A DNA stretch of 64,000 nt from DASWJZ01 sp964440525 (GTDB taxonomy: Bacteria; Pseudomonadota; Alphaproteobacteria; Rhizobiales; Afifellaceae): the NCBI GenBank assembly GCA_964440525.1, contig CAYTTC010000003.1:49682-113681 (forward strand), in the 5' to 3' direction. Numbering within the stretch: position 1 is the first letter of the stretch; the number at the start of each line of letters is the position of its first letter. The notes below the pieces were generated by a model. That model searched no databases. It was not told the DNA's origin and was given only the letters and a program-made list of their open reading frames with translations. The position numbers and the translations under genes are program-made. Positions 52,782 to 61,370 of this stretch are shown here, in pieces.

Positions 52782-53722
52782 CTCGCTGGCTCGAAGATCG
52801 CGACGCGGCGCAGAAGCTCGACCGATTTCCGCATGCCTTCGAGCGGAGACAGCATCATGTCCTCGTGCTCGATGGAGAGCACGCCGTCATAGCCGACGCG
52901 ACGCAGCGCCAGCGTGAAGGCACGCCAGAAGCTCTCGCCTTCGCCGTAGCCGAGCGTGACATAGTTCCACGAGCGTTCGCTGGCACGCGCACTCGGCTTC
53001 GTCTCGATGCGGCTGTTCAGGCCGGCGAGCCGCGCGTCGATGCGAGTGTCCTTGGCATGCACATGGAAGATCGCCGGACCGAGCGCCTCGATCGCGGCGA
53101 TCGGATCGGCGCCCATCCACAGAAGATGGCTCGGATCGAAATTGACGCCCACGGTATCGCCCGCCGCCTTCCGCAGACGGAACAGCGTCTCCACGTTGTA
53201 GACGTTCTGACCGCCATGCAGCTCAAGGCAGAGGTGGCGGATTTTCTTGCCGGTGGCGAATTTCACCAAGTCTCGCCAATAGGGAATGACCACCTCGTTC
53301 CATTGCCATTCCAGGATTTCGGTCGCCTCCGGCGGCCAGGCGACGGTAATCCAGTTCGGATGCTTGTCGCCCTTGGCGCTGGGGCAGCCGGACATCAGGA
53401 TGATGCGGTCGACGCCGATGAGCGGCGCGAGCTCGATCGATTTCCGGATGACCTTGTCATGCGCCTGCCCGCTCGCGCCGGGATGCAGTGAATTGCCGTT
53501 GCACGTGAGCGCGCTGATCGAAAGGCCGCGCTCGCGAACCGCGCCGGTGAAGGCGTCGCGGGCCTTGGCGCTTCGAAGCAGCGCGTCGATGTCGATGTGT
53601 GGCGCGCTCGACCAGTTGCCGGTCGCGAATTCGACGCAGTCGAGCCCGAGCTGCGCCGCGGCGTCGAGCACCGCCTCGAAGGACAAAGATCCGAGGCTGT
53701 CCGTGTTCATCCCGATCTTCAT
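52760..53722 (-). CDS. Sugar phosphate isomerase/epimerase family TIM-barrel protein
   Basis: Protein of 320 aa with an AP-endonuclease-2 TIM-barrel fold (LGLDCVEFATGNWSS, KIRHLCLELHGGQNVYNVETLFRL, VGVNFDPSHLLWMGADPIAAI, IFHVHAKDT, LSIEHEDMMLSP). Metal ligands are the conserved Glu, Asp, His and Glu of these segments. Such enzymes isomerise or epimerise keto-sugars or dehydrate inosose. It follows the ScyD-like gene by 23 bases and is probably the last gene of the maltose-type ABC operon. It overlaps the convergent dehydrogenase by 22 bases. The specific substrate cannot be called. Confidence 0.85.
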   Translation of the reverse strand: MKIGMNTDSLGSLSFEAVLDAAAQLGLDCVEFATGNWSSAPHIDIDALLRSAKARDAFTGAVRERGLSISALTCNGNSLHPGASGQAHDKVIRKSIELAPLIGVDRIILMSGCPSAKGDKHPNWITVAWPPEATEILEWQWNEVVIPYWRDLVKFATGKKIRHLCLELHGGQNVYNVETLFRLRKAAGDTVGVNFDPSHLLWMGADPIAAIEALGPAIFHVHAKDTRIDARLAGLNSRIETKPSARASERSWNYVTLGYGEGESFWRAFTLALRRVGYDGVLSIEHEDMMLSPLEGMRKSVELLRRVAIFEPASYRLPDI

Positions 53723-53745
53723 TGTCGCCTGCCTTTGCTTTTTTG

Positions 53746-54750
53746 CTAGTCGGCCGCTTCGCGAGTGAGAAAGAAGAGGTTTCCGCCGAGGTCCGAGACG
53801 ATCAACGCATCGTCGTCCCAGACGGCGATCGAAGCCGGCCGCGTCAGTCCGTTGAGCATAACCTGGCGTTCGCCTTTGACGAGATCGACCCCGAGAAGCC
53901 GGCCGCTTTCGAGTTGGAAGCCGCTGCCTTGCCTGTAGACGCCGTGCTCCAGGACGAGCAGCCGGCCATCCGTGTCGAAGGCGATGTCGACCGGCGCGTT
54001 GAGCCCGTCGAGCTCGAGACGTGCGAGCGGGGCGACTTCGGATCCTTCGATCGATATGACCTTGCCTTCGCCGGCGATGAAGGGGAGGCCGCCGAAGAGC
54101 GAGACGTAGATGCGCCCGCCACTCAGGGCGACGCCGGTCGGCACCGCGTCGACTTCATAGCCCGCGTCGTTCGAGAATTGCGTCGGGGACAGCGTCTGCA
54201 TCGCCGCGCCCGACACAGACAAGCGGGGGAAGGTGAAGAGCGTCGTCTTTGCGCCTCGATCCGTCAGCCTTTCGAGGCTATTCCTGGCGGCGTCGACGAC
54301 GTAGATCGCGTCGCCGGAAACGGCGAAATCGAACGGATTCCAGAAGTCGCGGTGGATGACCTTGACGACGCCGTTCTCATCGACCTCGATCAGCGCATGG
54401 TCGTTCGGTCCCTCATCGGCGTCTATGGGGGTCCAGCCCTCGGCCACCAGATAGTTTTCGCCGTAGCGAACGGCCTGATATGGCCCGGTCGGATCGCCTA
54501 TCGCGTCGAGCCCGTGGGACAGCGCAGGACCGAATGCCACGAGCTTGCCGTCAGGACTGCGTCGATAGAGGCGGCCATCCGCGAGGTTGGTGAGGAGAAG
54601 CAGATCGCCGTCGCGCGACAGGCCGGAAAAGACTGCGCCGGGCTCGCTCACGGTTTCCAGGCGATAGCCCGAGCCGGGCTTCGGATCGGCCGCGGCGGCC
54701 GCGCTCAGCGCAAGACCGGCGGCTAGGACTGCGGCGCTGAACGAACGCAT
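53746..54750 (-). CDS. ScyD/ScyE-like secreted beta-propeller protein
   Basis: Secreted protein of 334 aa. A signal peptide (AAVLAAGLALSAAAA, cleavage about residue 20) precedes six repeated blades with motifs NPFDFAVSGDAIYVVDAARN, VPTGVALSGGRIYVSLFGGLPFIAGEGKV, INAPVDIAFDTDGRLLVLEHG-like text and EDGPNDHALIEVDENG-like text. This pattern matches the ScyD/ScyE/NHL-like propellers of unknown function. It overlaps the FGE-fold gene by 28 bases, so the two are made together; both are extracytoplasmic. A ligand-binding or lactonase-like role is possible but unproven. Confidence 0.78.
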   Translation of the reverse strand: MRSFSAAVLAAGLALSAAAAADPKPGSGYRLETVSEPGAVFSGLSRDGDLLLLTNLADGRLYRRSPDGKLVAFGPALSHGLDAIGDPTGPYQAVRYGENYLVAEGWTPIDADEGPNDHALIEVDENGVVKVIHRDFWNPFDFAVSGDAIYVVDAARNSLERLTDRGAKTTLFTFPRLSVSGAAMQTLSPTQFSNDAGYEVDAVPTGVALSGGRIYVSLFGGLPFIAGEGKVISIEGSEVAPLARLELDGLNAPVDIAFDTDGRLLVLEHGVYRQGSGFQLESGRLLGVDLVKGERQVMLNGLTRPASIAVWDDDALIVSDLGGNLFFLTREAAD

Positions 54751-55496
54751 CGAAACCCGCCGTTTCCCGCGAAGCGGAATTCTGGGTCGAAGGCTAGCCT
54801 GTAGGTGGAACTGAGCCGTGTCGGATCGCTATTCCATGCCCCGCCGCGAAGGACGCGAAATCTACCCCGGATTTCGGCGTCCGGCTCGCCGTGATAGGGA
54901 GCATAGACGTCGCGCGTCCATTCCCACGCATTGCCGATGAGGTCGAAGATCCCTTCGGCGCTTTGCCCGGCGGTGAAGGCGCCGGCCGGCGCCGTCATCC
55001 GATAGCCGTCGCGCTCGTCCTCGCCGCAACAATTGTCACTCCCGCCGCTGACGCGCGTCCCGTCGGGGCGCCCGTCGCCCCAGGGAAAAGCAGCTCCGTT
55101 CGCGCCGCGCGCGGCGCGCTCGAATTCCTGCTCGGAGGGAAGCGACAGCCCGTAATGGACGCAGAAGTCGTTGGCGTCCGACCAGCTCAACCCGACGGCT
55201 GGGCGGCCGTCGAGGCCCAGCATGGGATGATCGCCATAGAAGGTGGGCCGATGCCCGGTCTCCGCGACAAAGCGGCGGTGCTGGAGATTCGTGATCTCGG
55301 TCCGGTTCATGGCGAAGCCCGGCAGGTTCACGACCGATTGCGGCCGCTCGTTCTCCAGCCCCGCATCATTTCCGAAGACGAAGGGGCCGCCCTCGATCGG
55401 AATGAGCGGGTTCCGCTCGATGGCCTCCGGATCTTCCGCCAGGGCGGGCGACACGGCGAGACAGAAAAGTAACAGCCCCGCCGCCAGCCTAAACAT
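54723..55496 (-). CDS. Formylglycine-generating-enzyme-fold protein without catalytic cysteines
   Basis: Secreted protein of 257 aa with a signal peptide (MFRLAAGLLLFCLAVSPALA) and a complete FGE-sulfatase (SUMF1) domain: NPLIPIEGGPFVFGND, NRTEITNLQHRRF, RPAVGLSWSDANDFC, PSEQEFERAARG, GNAWEWTRDVYAPY, VLRGGAWNSDPTRL, GFRCV. True FGEs carry two cysteines just after the RGGSW motif; here that region (RGGAWNSDPTRLSSTYR) has none, so oxidase activity on sulfatases is not expected. It overlaps the transporter ATPase by 8 bases. Such inactive members often bind ligands or act as scaffold domains. Confidence 0.85.
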   Translation of the reverse strand: MFRLAAGLLLFCLAVSPALAEDPEAIERNPLIPIEGGPFVFGNDAGLENERPQSVVNLPGFAMNRTEITNLQHRRFVAETGHRPTFYGDHPMLGLDGRPAVGLSWSDANDFCVHYGLSLPSEQEFERAARGANGAAFPWGDGRPDGTRVSGGSDNCCGEDERDGYRMTAPAGAFTAGQSAEGIFDLIGNAWEWTRDVYAPYHGEPDAEIRGRFRVLRGGAWNSDPTRLSSTYRLAFDPEFRFAGNGGFRCVRSAPQS

Positions 55497-56550
55497 CGAT
55501 GCGGGCCTGGCTTTCCGCGTCGAAGAGAAAGACGCGCTGCGGCGAGACGGCTACGCCGATTTGCTGGTCGAAATCGCCGGCGAATTCTTTGTCGGCCCTG
55601 AGGCTGATCAGCTGGTCGCCGGCCTGCACGCTGACCAACGTGCTCTCGCCGGTCAGCTCTACCGAATAGATCGGCGCCGTCAGGCTTGAATTCGCGGCGT
55701 TCGGGGCGACCGCATGCGCATCCTCGGGCCTGACGCCAAGCACCGCCTTGCGGGCATTCGCCTTTCCGAGGCCCCCGACGCGGAATCCGGCCCCGTTGAA
55801 AACGCCGTTTGCGACCTCGCCTGGAATGAGGTTCATCGGCGGCGAGCCCATAAAACCCGCGACGAAGAGGGTTCTGGGATTGTTGTAGATTTCCTTCGGC
55901 GTGCCGAGTTGCTCGATCACGCCCTTGTTCATCACCGCGACGCGGTGGGCGAGCGTCATCGCCTCAATCTGGTCGTGCGTGACGTAGACGGTCGTCGTCT
56001 GCAGCTCGTGCTGAAGATGCTTCAGCTCGGCGCGCATCTGCACGCGAAGCTTGGCGTCGAGATTGGAGAGCGGTTCGTCGAGTAGAAAAACTTTCGGCCG
56101 GCGGACGATGGCGCGCGCCAGCGCGACGCGTTGGCGCTGGCCGCCCGAAAGCTCCTTCGGCAAACGGCCGAGCAGGGCGTCGAGCTCGACGCGCTTCGCC
56201 GCCTCGCCGACGATGCGTCGCCGCTCCTCGACCGGCACTTTTCTGATCTTCAGCGGGTAGCCGATATTGTCCTCGACGGTGAGGTGCGGATAGAGCGCGT
56301 AGGACTGGAAGACCATCGCCACGTCGCGGTATTTCGGCAGCGCGTCGTTGACGCGCTCGCCGCCAATATAGAGGTCGCCGCTCGTCACGTCCTCCAGTCC
56401 GGCAATCATGCGCATTGTCGTCGTCTTGCCACATCCCGAGGGACCGAGGAGGACGAGGAACTCCTTGTCGTGGATCTCGAGATTGAGGTCGGTGACGGCC
56501 GTGAAGGCGCCGAAACTCTTGGTGACGTTCTGGAAGCGGACGGAAGCCAT
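55489..56550 (-). CDS. Maltose-type ABC transporter ATP-binding protein (MalK/UgpC-like)
   Basis: ATPase of 353 aa. Walker A GPSGCGKT near 36-43, Q-loop, signature LSGGQRQRVALARAI, Walker B VFLLDEPLSNLDAKLR and His switch YVTHDQIEAMTLAHRV are all present, followed by a C-terminal TOBE/OB domain (VLGVRPEDAHAV, GDQLISLRADKEF). It energises the two permeases encoded just upstream (4 bases). Housekeeping-type MalK ATPases can serve several importers. Substrate class is likely a sugar or sugar alcohol. Confidence 0.93.
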   Translation of the reverse strand: MASVRFQNVTKSFGAFTAVTDLNLEIHDKEFLVLLGPSGCGKTTTMRMIAGLEDVTSGDLYIGGERVNDALPKYRDVAMVFQSYALYPHLTVEDNIGYPLKIRKVPVEERRRIVGEAAKRVELDALLGRLPKELSGGQRQRVALARAIVRRPKVFLLDEPLSNLDAKLRVQMRAELKHLQHELQTTTVYVTHDQIEAMTLAHRVAVMNKGVIEQLGTPKEIYNNPRTLFVAGFMGSPPMNLIPGEVANGVFNGAGFRVGGLGKANARKAVLGVRPEDAHAVAPNAANSSLTAPIYSVELTGESTLVSVQAGDQLISLRADKEFAGDFDQQIGVAVSPQRVFLFDAESQARIDV

Positions 56551-56554
56551 CGTC

Positions 56555-57394
56555 TCAACCCTTCACTGCGCCGAACGAAAGTCCACGGACGAGGTGCTTC
56601 TGGACGATGAAGGCGAAGATCATGATCGGAATGCATGCCGTGAAGCCGGCGGCGCTGATCTCGCCCCAATAGGTGTTGTACTGGGTCACCCGCCCCGCAA
56701 TCCCGATCGGCAATGTCTGCGACTTTTCGGTGAGTGTGAGGATAAGGGCGAGCAGGAACTCGTTCCACGAGATGATCAGACAGAAAATAGCAGTCGCGGC
56801 GAGCCCTGGGCGGGCGAGCGGCAAGGCGACGCGCAGGAACGCGCCCCACCGCGTGTCGCCGTCGACCATCGCCGCCTCCTCGAGCTCCACCGGCAGGTCC
56901 TGGAAGTAGCTTTTCATCATCCAGGTCGCGAAGGGCAGATTGAACGCCGTATACGCGATGACGACGGCGAGCTTGGTGTTCAAGAGATTGAGGTAGTTGA
57001 AGGCGACGTAGAGCGGGATGATGCTGACGATCGGCGGCATCATGCGCGTCGACAGGATCCAGAACGAGATCTGATAGCGCCACTGGCCGGGATATTGGAA
57101 ACGCGCGAGCGCATAGCCGGCCATGGTGCCGAGCACCAACGACACGATCGTCGTTGAAACGGCGATGATCAGGCTGTTCAGCGCGTATCGGAGAAACGGC
57201 CGCTCGACGAACGCCGCGTAGTAATGCTTGAGCGTCGGGTTGGACGGGTACCATTGCGGCGGCACCGAGAAGATGTCGATGTCGTATTTGAAGGAGTTGC
57301 CCGCGATCCAATAGACGGGGAACAACGTGACGACGAGCGCCACGACGATGGCCGCGGAAGCGGCGACGTGATGGAGCTTGGACCGTCTTACCAT
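56555..57394 (-). CDS. Carbohydrate ABC transporter permease (MalG-like)
   Basis: Membrane protein of 279 aa with six hydrophobic helices (VAASAAIVVALVVTLFPVYWIAGNSF; YALNSLIIAVSTTIVSLVLGTMAGYALARF). The EAA loop is LEEAAMVDGDTRWGAFLRVALPLARPG near 190-216. ATG at 57394 (MVRRSKLHHV) is the normal start. It follows the first permease gene by 10 bases. It forms the import channel with that protein. Confidence 0.92.
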   Translation of the reverse strand: MVRRSKLHHVAASAAIVVALVVTLFPVYWIAGNSFKYDIDIFSVPPQWYPSNPTLKHYYAAFVERPFLRYALNSLIIAVSTTIVSLVLGTMAGYALARFQYPGQWRYQISFWILSTRMMPPIVSIIPLYVAFNYLNLLNTKLAVVIAYTAFNLPFATWMMKSYFQDLPVELEEAAMVDGDTRWGAFLRVALPLARPGLAATAIFCLIISWNEFLLALILTLTEKSQTLPIGIAGRVTQYNTYWGEISAAGFTACIPIMIFAFIVQKHLVRGLSFGAVKG

Positions 57395-57404
57395 GCCGCG
57401 CCCC

Positions 57405-58328
57405 CTAGTCCGCCAGCCGCATGCGCTTGATGAACCAGGTGCTGAAGGCCACGGTGGCGAACAGCACGAACAGCGAAATCGCCGCTGCATAGCTCGGGTC
57501 GGCGAATCGATAGGCTACCTGATAGATGTAGAGGCTCAGCGTCTTGGTCCGGTCCGCGGGGCCGCCGCCGGTCAGGATGAAGACGAGGTCGAAGAGCCTC
57601 AGCGCGTCCATCGCGCGCAGGAGCAGCGCGATGGCGATAATCGGCTTCAGGAACGGCAGCGTCAGGTCCCAGAACTGCCGCCAGGCGGAGGCTCCGTCGA
57701 TGGAGGCGGCCTCGTAGGGGTCTGCAGGCAGGCTGGCGAGCCCCGCCAGCATCAGCAGAAATACAAACGGAGTCCACTGCCAGACGTCGGCGACGATGAT
57801 CGAGAACATCGCCAGGCTTGCGTCGCCCGCCCAGGCCTGGAGCGGCAGCCCGAGCTGGAACATGATTTCGTTCAAAATGCCGAATTGCGGCTCGTAGATC
57901 AGCTTCCAGGTGATCGCCACTGCGATCGGCGGCAGCATCATCGGCAGCATCAGGATCGTCTTCAGAAAGTTCATCCGCCGAATGTAGTTGTCGAGCAGCA
58001 GTGCCAGGCCAAGCCCGAGCAGGAACTCGATTGAGACCGCGAAGAAGGTGAAGACGAGAGTGTTCCACAGGCCGACGTGGAATTGCCCGTCGCTGAGCAG
58101 GCGGACGAAATTCTGGGCGCCGACGAATTCCAGCGGCACCTCTGGGTTCGGGCTGATCCGGGTGACCGCCGCGACGAACATGTAGAGCGAGGGAAACAGT
58201 GTGAGCACGGCAAGGACGATCATCGCCGGGGCGAGCATCAGAATGCGCAGATGGCGCTCAGTCCAGCGCTCGAAGGCGGATCCAAGCTCCGCCTGGGCGG
58301 TCATCGTCATCGGCAGTTCCGTGCTCAC
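57405..58328 (-). CDS. Sugar ABC transporter permease (MalF-like)
   Basis: Membrane protein of 307 aa with six or seven helices (LRILMLAPAMIVLAVLTLFPSLYMFVAAV at the start; EFLLGLGLALLLDNYI). EAA loop: YEAASIDGASAWRQFWDLTLPFLKP. It begins a unit separated from the binding-protein gene by 140 bases that contain a perfect hairpin. It pairs with the MalG-like permease. Confidence 0.92.
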   Translation of the reverse strand: MSTELPMTMTAQAELGSAFERWTERHLRILMLAPAMIVLAVLTLFPSLYMFVAAVTRISPNPEVPLEFVGAQNFVRLLSDGQFHVGLWNTLVFTFFAVSIEFLLGLGLALLLDNYIRRMNFLKTILMLPMMLPPIAVAITWKLIYEPQFGILNEIMFQLGLPLQAWAGDASLAMFSIIVADVWQWTPFVFLLMLAGLASLPADPYEAASIDGASAWRQFWDLTLPFLKPIIAIALLLRAMDALRLFDLVFILTGGGPADRTKTLSLYIYQVAYRFADPSYAAAISLFVLFATVAFSTWFIKRMRLAD

Positions 58329-58419
58329 GTCCGAATGCCGCCTCGCTGAGAGTTCAGGTCGACGACTGCCGGCGATCGGCTCGCCTCGGCGAGTTCAGGC
58401 CAGCGCGACCAGCTGTCGC

Positions 58420-58445
58420 GGAGCGGGATCGCAGGATCCCGCTCC
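58420..58445. terminator. 11-bp hairpin between binding-protein and permease genes
   Basis: GGAGCGGGATC, loop GCAG, GATCCCGCTCC: a perfect stem beginning 23 bases after the binding-protein stop (minus strand). It probably slows or partly terminates transcription and protects the binding-protein message, giving more binding protein than permease. It lacks a clear T-run. Confidence 0.7.
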
Positions 58446-58468
58446 ACGGGTTTCGCAAAAAGCCAGCC

Positions 58469-59731
58469 TTATTTGATGCCGCTGATTTCCTCGACCGCGG
58501 CTTGTGCGTTCTTCAGCGCCTCCTCCGGCGTGATCGTGCCAGCGACAGCTTTGGACAGCTCGATGCCGAAGGCGTTCTCGATCTCGGGCCATTTCGGGTG
58601 ACGCGGACGCGGCTTGGAGAAGTTGATCGCTTCCATCAGGGTCCGGAAGTGACGGAACTTCTCCTGCGAGGTCAGCTCGGGATCGGTGAACACCGAGAAG
58701 CGGACCGGCGGATTGCCGCGGGTGGCTGAGATCTTGATCTGCTCCGCCGAAGTCGCCCAGATCATGAAAGCGAAGGCTTCATCCTTGTTTTTGGACGCTG
58801 ACATCAGGCCCATCGTCCAGTGTCCGATCTCCGACGCGCCGGCATGGGTGCCGGACGGGATGGCGGAATAGGCAAGCTTGCCGACCATGCGGCTCTGGCT
58901 CGGGTCCTCGAAGGTGCCAACCCAGTTGGGCCAATTGATCGAAGAGGCAGCGGTGCCGGCAGCGAGCGCCTGGCCGGTCTCGTTGGCGCCGTAGCTCTCG
59001 ACGCCCTTCGGCGATACGTCGCGGAGCGCCATGAAGGTCTTCATGGCGGCAGCGCCCTCGGGCGTGTCGATCGTCACCTTCGACCGGTCGGCGTTAAAAA
59101 GGTCGGCGCCGTAGGACCAGAAGATCGGCATGAAGTCGGCGACGACGGGATTGCCTTGTCCGCCGCGGAACACGTAGCCGAAGTAACGCCCACCGCCGGC
59201 TTCGGTCATAGCGGTCGCCGCCTTGATCACGTCGTCCCAAGTCTTCGGTCCGCCGGCTATTCCCTGTTCGGCGAACTTCGTCGGGTCATAGAAGAACATT
59301 TGGGCGTTGCCGACATAAGGAATGCAGACGAACGGTCCGACATTGTAGGGATTGCGGCACACCGCGAGCGACTTGCCGAGGAAGTCGTTGTCGGGTCCGG
59401 GCACGCCTATCTTGTTGAAGTAGGACGTCAGATCTTCAATATGCCCGTTCTCGGCGAAGAACGGAATCCACGGGTCGTCCATCAGAATGATGTCGAAGAC
59501 GCCCGACTGGGTGGAGCCGGCATTGGCGCCCTGCTCGAAGACGTTGGCGTAAGGCGCCTGGACGATCTCGACCTTGGTGCCCTGCATCGCCGCATAGTCG
59601 ACAGCCGCCGCTCTCAGCCCGTCGCCCTCGCTGCCCGACGGAACCAGGATAGTGATATCCGCCGAGGCGGCTCCCGATAGGCCGAATGTCGACAGCGCAA
59701 ATGCAGCTGCCAGCAGAAATTTACGATTCAT
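58469..59731 (-). CDS. Maltose-type ABC transporter extracellular substrate-binding protein
   Basis: Periplasmic SBP_bac_1 protein of 420 aa with a signal peptide (LLAAAFALSTFGLSGAASA, cleavage about residue 24). Two-lobe sequence with EIVQAPYANVFEQGANAGSTQSGVFDIILMDDPWIPFFAENGHIEDLT, KTWDDVIKAATAM and a C-terminal EEALKNAQAAVEEISGIK. It delivers a sugar or similar to the permeases of this operon. First gene; a 22-base palindrome lies 136 bases upstream. GGGAGGA precedes the ATG at 59731. Confidence 0.92.
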   Translation of the reverse strand: MNRKFLLAAAFALSTFGLSGAASADITILVPSGSEGDGLRAAAVDYAAMQGTKVEIVQAPYANVFEQGANAGSTQSGVFDIILMDDPWIPFFAENGHIEDLTSYFNKIGVPGPDNDFLGKSLAVCRNPYNVGPFVCIPYVGNAQMFFYDPTKFAEQGIAGGPKTWDDVIKAATAMTEAGGGRYFGYVFRGGQGNPVVADFMPIFWSYGADLFNADRSKVTIDTPEGAAAMKTFMALRDVSPKGVESYGANETGQALAAGTAASSINWPNWVGTFEDPSQSRMVGKLAYSAIPSGTHAGASEIGHWTMGLMSASKNKDEAFAFMIWATSAEQIKISATRGNPPVRFSVFTDPELTSQEKFRHFRTLMEAINFSKPRPRHPKWPEIENAFGIELSKAVAGTITPEEALKNAQAAVEEISGIK

Positions 59732-59866
59732 ATCTTCCTCCCATTTCCCGCCTGCTCTTCACCGTCGTGAATGACGTGCCGGCAGGCCGTGCCTCCGGAG
59801 ATGCGAACGAGAATTCACGACATGGGGGAGCGTGCGATCTCTTATTTCGTACGGTGTCATTCCCCA

Positions 59867-59888
59867 TCATCGGCAAGCTTACCGATGA
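59867..59888. promoter_or_regulatory. 22-base palindrome, candidate LacI-type operator
   Basis: TCATCGGCAAGCTTACCGATGA is a near-perfect palindrome (one mismatched pair) centred on AAGCTT, located upstream of the maltose-type importer operon (start 59731, minus strand). Its size and symmetry suit a LacI/GalR- or ROK-type repressor. No such regulator gene is adjacent, so the protein is unknown. Confidence 0.5.
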
Positions 59889-59935
59889 GCCGGCATACGG
59901 TAGCTCCTAAGCCGCGGGAGGCGCAAGGCTCGGCG

Positions 59936-59958
59936 CGGCGCTCCCCAGGGGAGCGCCG
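59936..59958. terminator. 11-bp hairpin after the M24 peptidase gene
   Basis: CGGCGCTCCCC-A-GGGGAGCGCCG lies 42 bases after the peptidase stop (minus strand) and upstream of the importer operon. It probably separates the two transcripts. Confidence 0.6.
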
Positions 59959-59999
59959 TCACATTCGCCAGGGCGAGGGAGAAGCGAAACAATCGCCAG

Positions 60000-61226
60000 T
60001 TATGTCGCGGCAAGCCCGCCGCGGTTCCAGCCGCGCCCGTGATCGCCGAAACCCTCGCACCCCGTTTCCGTCACGGCGACGCTGTCCTCCAGCTTGATAA
60101 AGCCGCGCCGCGGATGATGGATCGCCGTCTCGATCGACACGACCATTCCGGCCTTAAGCGGCTTGTCGGCGCCCTCCGCCGCGTAGGGGACAGGCGCCCG
60201 GGTGGAAAGACGCGGGGCCTCATGGGTGATCAGGCCGATCCCATGTGAGGCGAAATGCACGTCGCGGCTGTGCGGAACCTCGCGAATTGCCGCCTCGGCG
60301 GCGGCATAGATCTCGCGTCCCATCGCGCCGGCGCGGATTGGCCGGCGCGTCGCCTGCTGGATCGACTCGACCTCGGCGAGGAGGTCGACAAGCTCAGAGT
60401 CGGGCTCGCCGAGCACGCCCATGCGGGCCAAATCGCCGATATAGCCATCATATTTCCCGCCCGAATCGAGCGACAGCACGTCGCCCTCGCGCCACACCTG
60501 GTCGGAGGGAGCGCGATTGTGGCTCGCGCCTGCCGCAACCAGGCAATATTCGAAGGTAAGGCCTCGCTGCACCTCTTCGCGCCGGAGCGCCTCGGCGAGA
60601 TCCTTCTTCGTCACGCCCGGCCCGTGGCTGGCAATCACCGCCAGCATCGAATCGACTACGCGGACTGACGCCTCGCGCAGATTGTCGAGCTCTGCACCTG
60701 TCTTGATGGCGCGGAGCCGCTCGAGCGGCATCAGTGCGTCGACGATTTCGGCTTGCGGTACCTTTTCCCGGAGCACGCCTTCCGCGTCGGCCGGCAGGAA
60801 CGCGCGTTCGACGCCGATCCGCAGCTTCTTTCCCGAGCCCGTGGCGAGGTGGGCGACCGCCCGGCGCATCGCGTCCTCGCTGCCCCAACTCGACGCGTCG
60901 ACCTCGGGCACGCGGATGGTCCCGAGATCCTTTTCCCAGGATTCCATCGAATTGCCGATATAGACAGAACGCTCCGGCTGTCCCTTGAAATAGAGGAACA
61001 GCGGAAGATAGCGGCTTACCCCAACGGCGTCCTGCCCCTCGAAGAAGAAGAAGCGGTAGCCGCCGAGGAGATACTGGATGTTGTGCTTGGAGGAGGCGAT
61101 GAGGACATCGATGCCCTCTTCGTCGAGAAGCTCGTCGAGCCGATCGGAATCGAACTGAAGCGGCGCCGGAGCGCGGCTGGCTTCGCCAAGTGGCGCTCGG
61201 GCCGCTGTTGCGAGTTTTGAAGTCAT
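60000..61226 (-). CDS. M24-family metallopeptidase (Xaa-Pro aminopeptidase-like)
   Basis: Protein of 408 aa. An N-terminal creatinase-like domain (RLDELLDEEGIDVLIASSKHNIQYLLGGYRFF) precedes the pita-bread M24 core, about 180-400. Metal-ligand segments are LSLDSGGKYDGYIGDLARM (Asp pair), FASHGIGLITHE (His), VVSIETAIHH (Glu) and FIKLEDSVAVTE (Glu). These enzymes remove N-terminal residues before proline, or act as creatinase-like amidases. GGAGG eight bases before the ATG at 61226 fixes the start. It may be cotranscribed with the GST gene 144 bases upstream. Confidence 0.88.
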   Translation of the reverse strand: MTSKLATAARAPLGEASRAPAPLQFDSDRLDELLDEEGIDVLIASSKHNIQYLLGGYRFFFFEGQDAVGVSRYLPLFLYFKGQPERSVYIGNSMESWEKDLGTIRVPEVDASSWGSEDAMRRAVAHLATGSGKKLRIGVERAFLPADAEGVLREKVPQAEIVDALMPLERLRAIKTGAELDNLREASVRVVDSMLAVIASHGPGVTKKDLAEALRREEVQRGLTFEYCLVAAGASHNRAPSDQVWREGDVLSLDSGGKYDGYIGDLARMGVLGEPDSELVDLLAEVESIQQATRRPIRAGAMGREIYAAAEAAIREVPHSRDVHFASHGIGLITHEAPRLSTRAPVPYAAEGADKPLKAGMVVSIETAIHHPRRGFIKLEDSVAVTETGCEGFGDHGRGWNRGGLAAT

Positions 61227-61370
61227 CGATCGAACCTCCGTTCGCCTTACGTCACGACTGGCTGACAGCATGGGTGCTGTCGGTGACCGCCACATTTAGC
61301 CGGATGATCCTGCGGTATTTAGCAGGATGAGGCTGCCGTCAACAGCTTGAATCTCCAGCGACAAGGCCAC

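Noticed and set aside
54723..55496. A functional sulfatase-activating formylglycine-generating enzyme
   Set aside because: The two active-site cysteines after the RGG(S/A)W motif are missing and no sulfatase gene is in the window.
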